A stretch of 7,274 nucleotides of DNA from RGIG5952 sp045603485 (lineage in GTDB: Bacteria; Verrucomicrobiota; Kiritimatiellia; RFP12; JAAYLN01): positions 1-7,274 of the forward strand of contig JAZUMF010000020.1 of the NCBI GenBank assembly GCA_045603485.1, read 5' to 3'. Shown piece by piece: positions 6,028-7,274 of this stretch. Each line of letters begins with the position of its first letter. Within the stretch, counting starts at the first letter, position 1. The notes under the pieces were generated by a model. That model made no database searches, was not told the DNA's origin, and worked only from the letters and a program-made list of their open reading frames with translations. The position numbers were made by a program, and so were the translations under genes.

Positions 6028-6381
6028 TTTTAATTTCTCCTCGCCCTCGTTGTGTTCACTTCCCAAGAGTCGGGCTTGCCCTTGTTCAGTGTCGCCTTAC
6101 TGCGCTACTGTCAAACACGAATCAAGGGTAAAATAAATCCTCTCTTCGTGTCTTCTGAGAGGCTGTAGGATGCCTTGATAGAAACACGAAGAGAGGCGAA
6201 ACGCTGTAGCGCTTTCCTCTGCAAGGTGTCGTCTATCTTTGAAACTTCCTACATTTCTCAGAACGATCGCTTTGCAGCTATGCAAATTGTTATGGTGACG
6301 AAGCGGTTGCTCCGTCATTTCTCCGTTTTACTGAGTTATTGAGTTCTTCCTTTCATTGGTCAGTTCTGCGGGTTTTGAAAA
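6028..6381. other. Structured non-coding leader between the ORF6N gene and the cassette
   Basis: In 354 bp I see no supported gene. A 73-codon frame on the minus strand (6318-6097) has only a cramped GGAG and its sequence is largely dictated by the hairpin arms. The region holds the long inverted repeat at 6139-6196, a bulged stem GAAACGCT/AGCGcTTTC (6198-6216), a TTTGCA/TGCAAA hairpin (6271-6286) and TGACGaAGC/GCTcCGTCA (6296-6317). It is both downstream of the ORF6N gene and upstream of the 120-aa gene, so it can serve as 3' region, leader or both. Confidence 0.6.
6121..6196 (-). terminator. Possible terminator or attenuator with competing stems
   Basis: On the minus strand CCTCTCTTCGTGT (6196-6184) pairs perfectly with ACACGAAGAGAGG (6151-6139) over 13 bp, followed by the T-rich ATTTATTTTA. 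The loop is long (32 nt) and contains CCTCTC (6162-6157), which could pair instead with the same GAGAGG (6144-6139). Also, ATCAAGG (6179-6173) can pair with CCTTGAT (6127-6121), which is incompatible with the 13-bp stem in a simple fold. This could be a terminator for the ORF6N gene or an attenuator in the leader of the cassette. The function is inferred. Confidence 0.4.
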
Positions 6382-7274
6382 TTATATCTTCGCCAAGATG
6401 TCCGGGATGTTGGACTTATCAAGCGATGAAAAAGCGAAACACTTCTTTCCAAGATGATTCAGTGACGCGCCTACGTGAATCAACGTCGTTTTGTCGATAA
6501 TGAGAAAACGGTCGTGGAAGCGGTCTGAAACCTTGACTGTGAGTGAGTTCGCATACTGCGCATTAAATTGCGCGACATCGACATTGTGAAGCAGCTTACT
6601 GCGCGAATTCTTGACAACGACAACTTCAACACCTTTTCTTTTCTGCGCGAGGAGCGGCAAAACGGAATCGGCGAAATACGGGTCGATGATAATCAATTCT
6701 TTCTTCGCCATACGTATGAATTTCTTCATCTGCTCGAACGCATCATAAACCTGCCCATCAAAGAATACTTTTTGCGGCGGAAACTTCTTATCCTGCATCG
6801 CATCAAGAATTAACTTAAAGCGTTCTTCGTTACGTTCTTGATTAGCATCGTTCTTCGCTTGGTCAGCAATCTGCCGACGGTCAGTAGCTTCAATTCTGGC
6901 AAGAAGCGGGGCAATGGATGCAAGAGCTTTGCGCATAGCGACGAAAGCATCCATGATTTTTAGGCTTACTTGAATCGCTGTTTCACTCTTGAGAATTGCA
7001 GAAAGCATTGCAATTCCCTGTTCAGTGAATGCATAGGGCATATATTTCAAGTGTTGCCCTTGACCTTTGTTTAAGGTCACAATTTGTGACCTTAAACTTG
7101 TCTCTGTACTTGAGCCGGTCACAATTTGTGACCGCATATTTGCAACATCATCTTTATTCAACTGAAACATATAACGCTCAGGGAAGCGTTCGATGTTGCG
7201 TTTTACAGCCTGATTCAGGGCTTTAGTCGCAACGCCATACAACTCCGCTAAATCTCTATCAAGCATAACCTGAA
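6382..7274 (-). CDS. ORF6N-domain DNA-binding protein fused to a PLD-like domain (5' end outside the window)
   Basis: The frame is open to the window edge. The first visible codons read QVMLDRDLAELYGV, internal to the ORF6N domain, so the true start is off the window and the ATG at 7266 is not the start. Numbering from that Met, residues 1-95 match the ORF6N/KilA-N-type DNA-binding domain found in phage antirepressor-like proteins (LNQAVKRNIERFPERYMFQL, RSQIVT, KYMPYAFTEQGIAMLSAIL). Residues 96-160 are a helical linker. Residues 165-294 resemble a single phospholipase-D-like unit: KELIIIDPYFADSVLPLL, then the HKD-like HDRFLIID (H251, R253, D258, with Arg in place of the usual Lys), then HVGASLNHLGKKCFAFS. 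RSQIVT occurs twice (45-50 and 59-64). Such proteins are typical of prophages and mobile islands. Whether the HKD unit cuts nucleic acid or only binds it is open. Confidence 0.88.
   Translation of the reverse strand, partial: QVMLDRDLAELYGVATKALNQAVKRNIERFPERYMFQLNKDDVANMRSQIVTGSSTETSLRSQIVTLNKGQGQHLKYMPYAFTEQGIAMLSAILKSETAIQVSLKIMDAFVAMRKALASIAPLLARIEATDRRQIADQAKNDANQERNEERFKLILDAMQDKKFPPQKVFFDGQVYDAFEQMKKFIRMAKKELIIIDPYFADSVLPLLAQKRKGVEVVVVKNSRSKLLHNVDVAQFNAQYANSLTVKVSDRFHDRFLIIDKTTLIHVGASLNHLGKKCFAFSSLDKSNIPDILAKI
7069..7097. repeat. 29-bp perfect palindrome inside the ORF6N coding region
   Basis: Arms GTTTAAGGTCACAA (7069-7082) and TTGTGACCTTAAAC (7084-7097) are perfect reverse complements around a single T. 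On the minus strand it encodes L-R-S-Q-I-V-T-L. A neighbouring TGACCTT (7061-7067) offers an alternative partner for AAGGTCA (7073-7079). Confidence 0.9.
7116..7134. repeat. Second copy of the palindrome, 19 bp
   Basis: CGGTCACAA and TTGTGACCG are perfect reverse complements around a T. The inner 17 bp are identical to the centre of the palindrome at 7069-7097. It also encodes RSQIVT on the minus strand, 14 codons upstream of the other copy. The two copies may come from a 42-bp duplication that has since diverged between the palindromes. Confidence 0.9.

Noticed and set aside
6028..6066. Extended N-terminus of the 120-aa protein from the Met at 6066
   Set aside because: The GAGGAG lies within this extension at correct spacing for the ATG at 6027, and the extra 13 residues (MGSEHNEGEEKLK) are the translation of that ribosome-site region.
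6097..6318. 73-codon minus-strand frame upstream of the 120-aa gene
   Set aside because: Its ribosome site is only 2 bp from the ATG, the composition is not protein-like, and much of the translation comes from the two arms of an inverted repeat.

Overview
The window reads as a piece of accessory DNA inserted beside a conserved chromosomal gene in a bacterium that is probably from the Kiritimatiellota/Verrucomicrobiota side of the PVC group, perhaps from a gut or anaerobic habitat. That placement is an inference. It rests on (a) the secreted 309-residue protein, whose C-terminus (SANYGRI then KPNDTNLE) looks like a family I associate with those genomes, (b) an intergenic 'cacagag.../...ctttgtgttaaaaa' type repeat that I associate with PVC and similar environmental genomes, and (c) the carboxynorspermidine decarboxylase route to polyamines. 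No rRNA, tRNA or CRISPR array is visible. Every supported gene is on the minus strand.

Layout, left to right. Positions 1-215 carry the 5' end of nspC (polyamine synthesis), visibly GC-rich. Just upstream of it, on the minus strand, lie only the last ~18 codons of another gene (217-273), cut off at a 13-bp palindrome (275-287). From about 290 rightward the composition becomes more AT-rich. A non-coding stretch (295-554) holds two related hairpins, one of them nested inside further stems. Next comes a translationally coupled pair: a secreted alpha/beta hydrolase (1481-2671) and, overlapping it by 4 bp, a secreted protein with a carboxypeptidase-regulatory-like domain (555-1484). A repeat-rich spacer follows (2672-2956).

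The centre (2957-6027) is a three-gene cassette of unrecognised function, transcribed right to left: a 120-aa protein with one membrane segment, a 556-aa multi-membrane-segment protein with a His-rich HHLDDYCHHP motif, and a 317-aa coiled-coil protein with four 14-residue repeats and a C-terminal membrane anchor. A 9-bp dyad separates the first two genes, and the last two are 18 bp apart. The leader ahead of the cassette (6028-6381) holds several hairpins, some mutually exclusive, including a 13-bp stem followed by a T-rich tract.

The right edge (6382-7274) is the bulk of an ORF6N-type DNA-binding protein fused to a single-HKD phospholipase-D-like domain. It is cut by the window end and typical of phage-derived or mobile regions. 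Its coding sequence contains two copies of a striking palindrome, each encoding RSQIVT. The combination of ORF6N gene, truncated chromosomal gene, AT-rich cassette and repeats suggests a variable locus. The membrane cassette is the best candidate for an undescribed system, possibly envelope-associated stress or defence, but no catalytic domain that would prove this was recognised.
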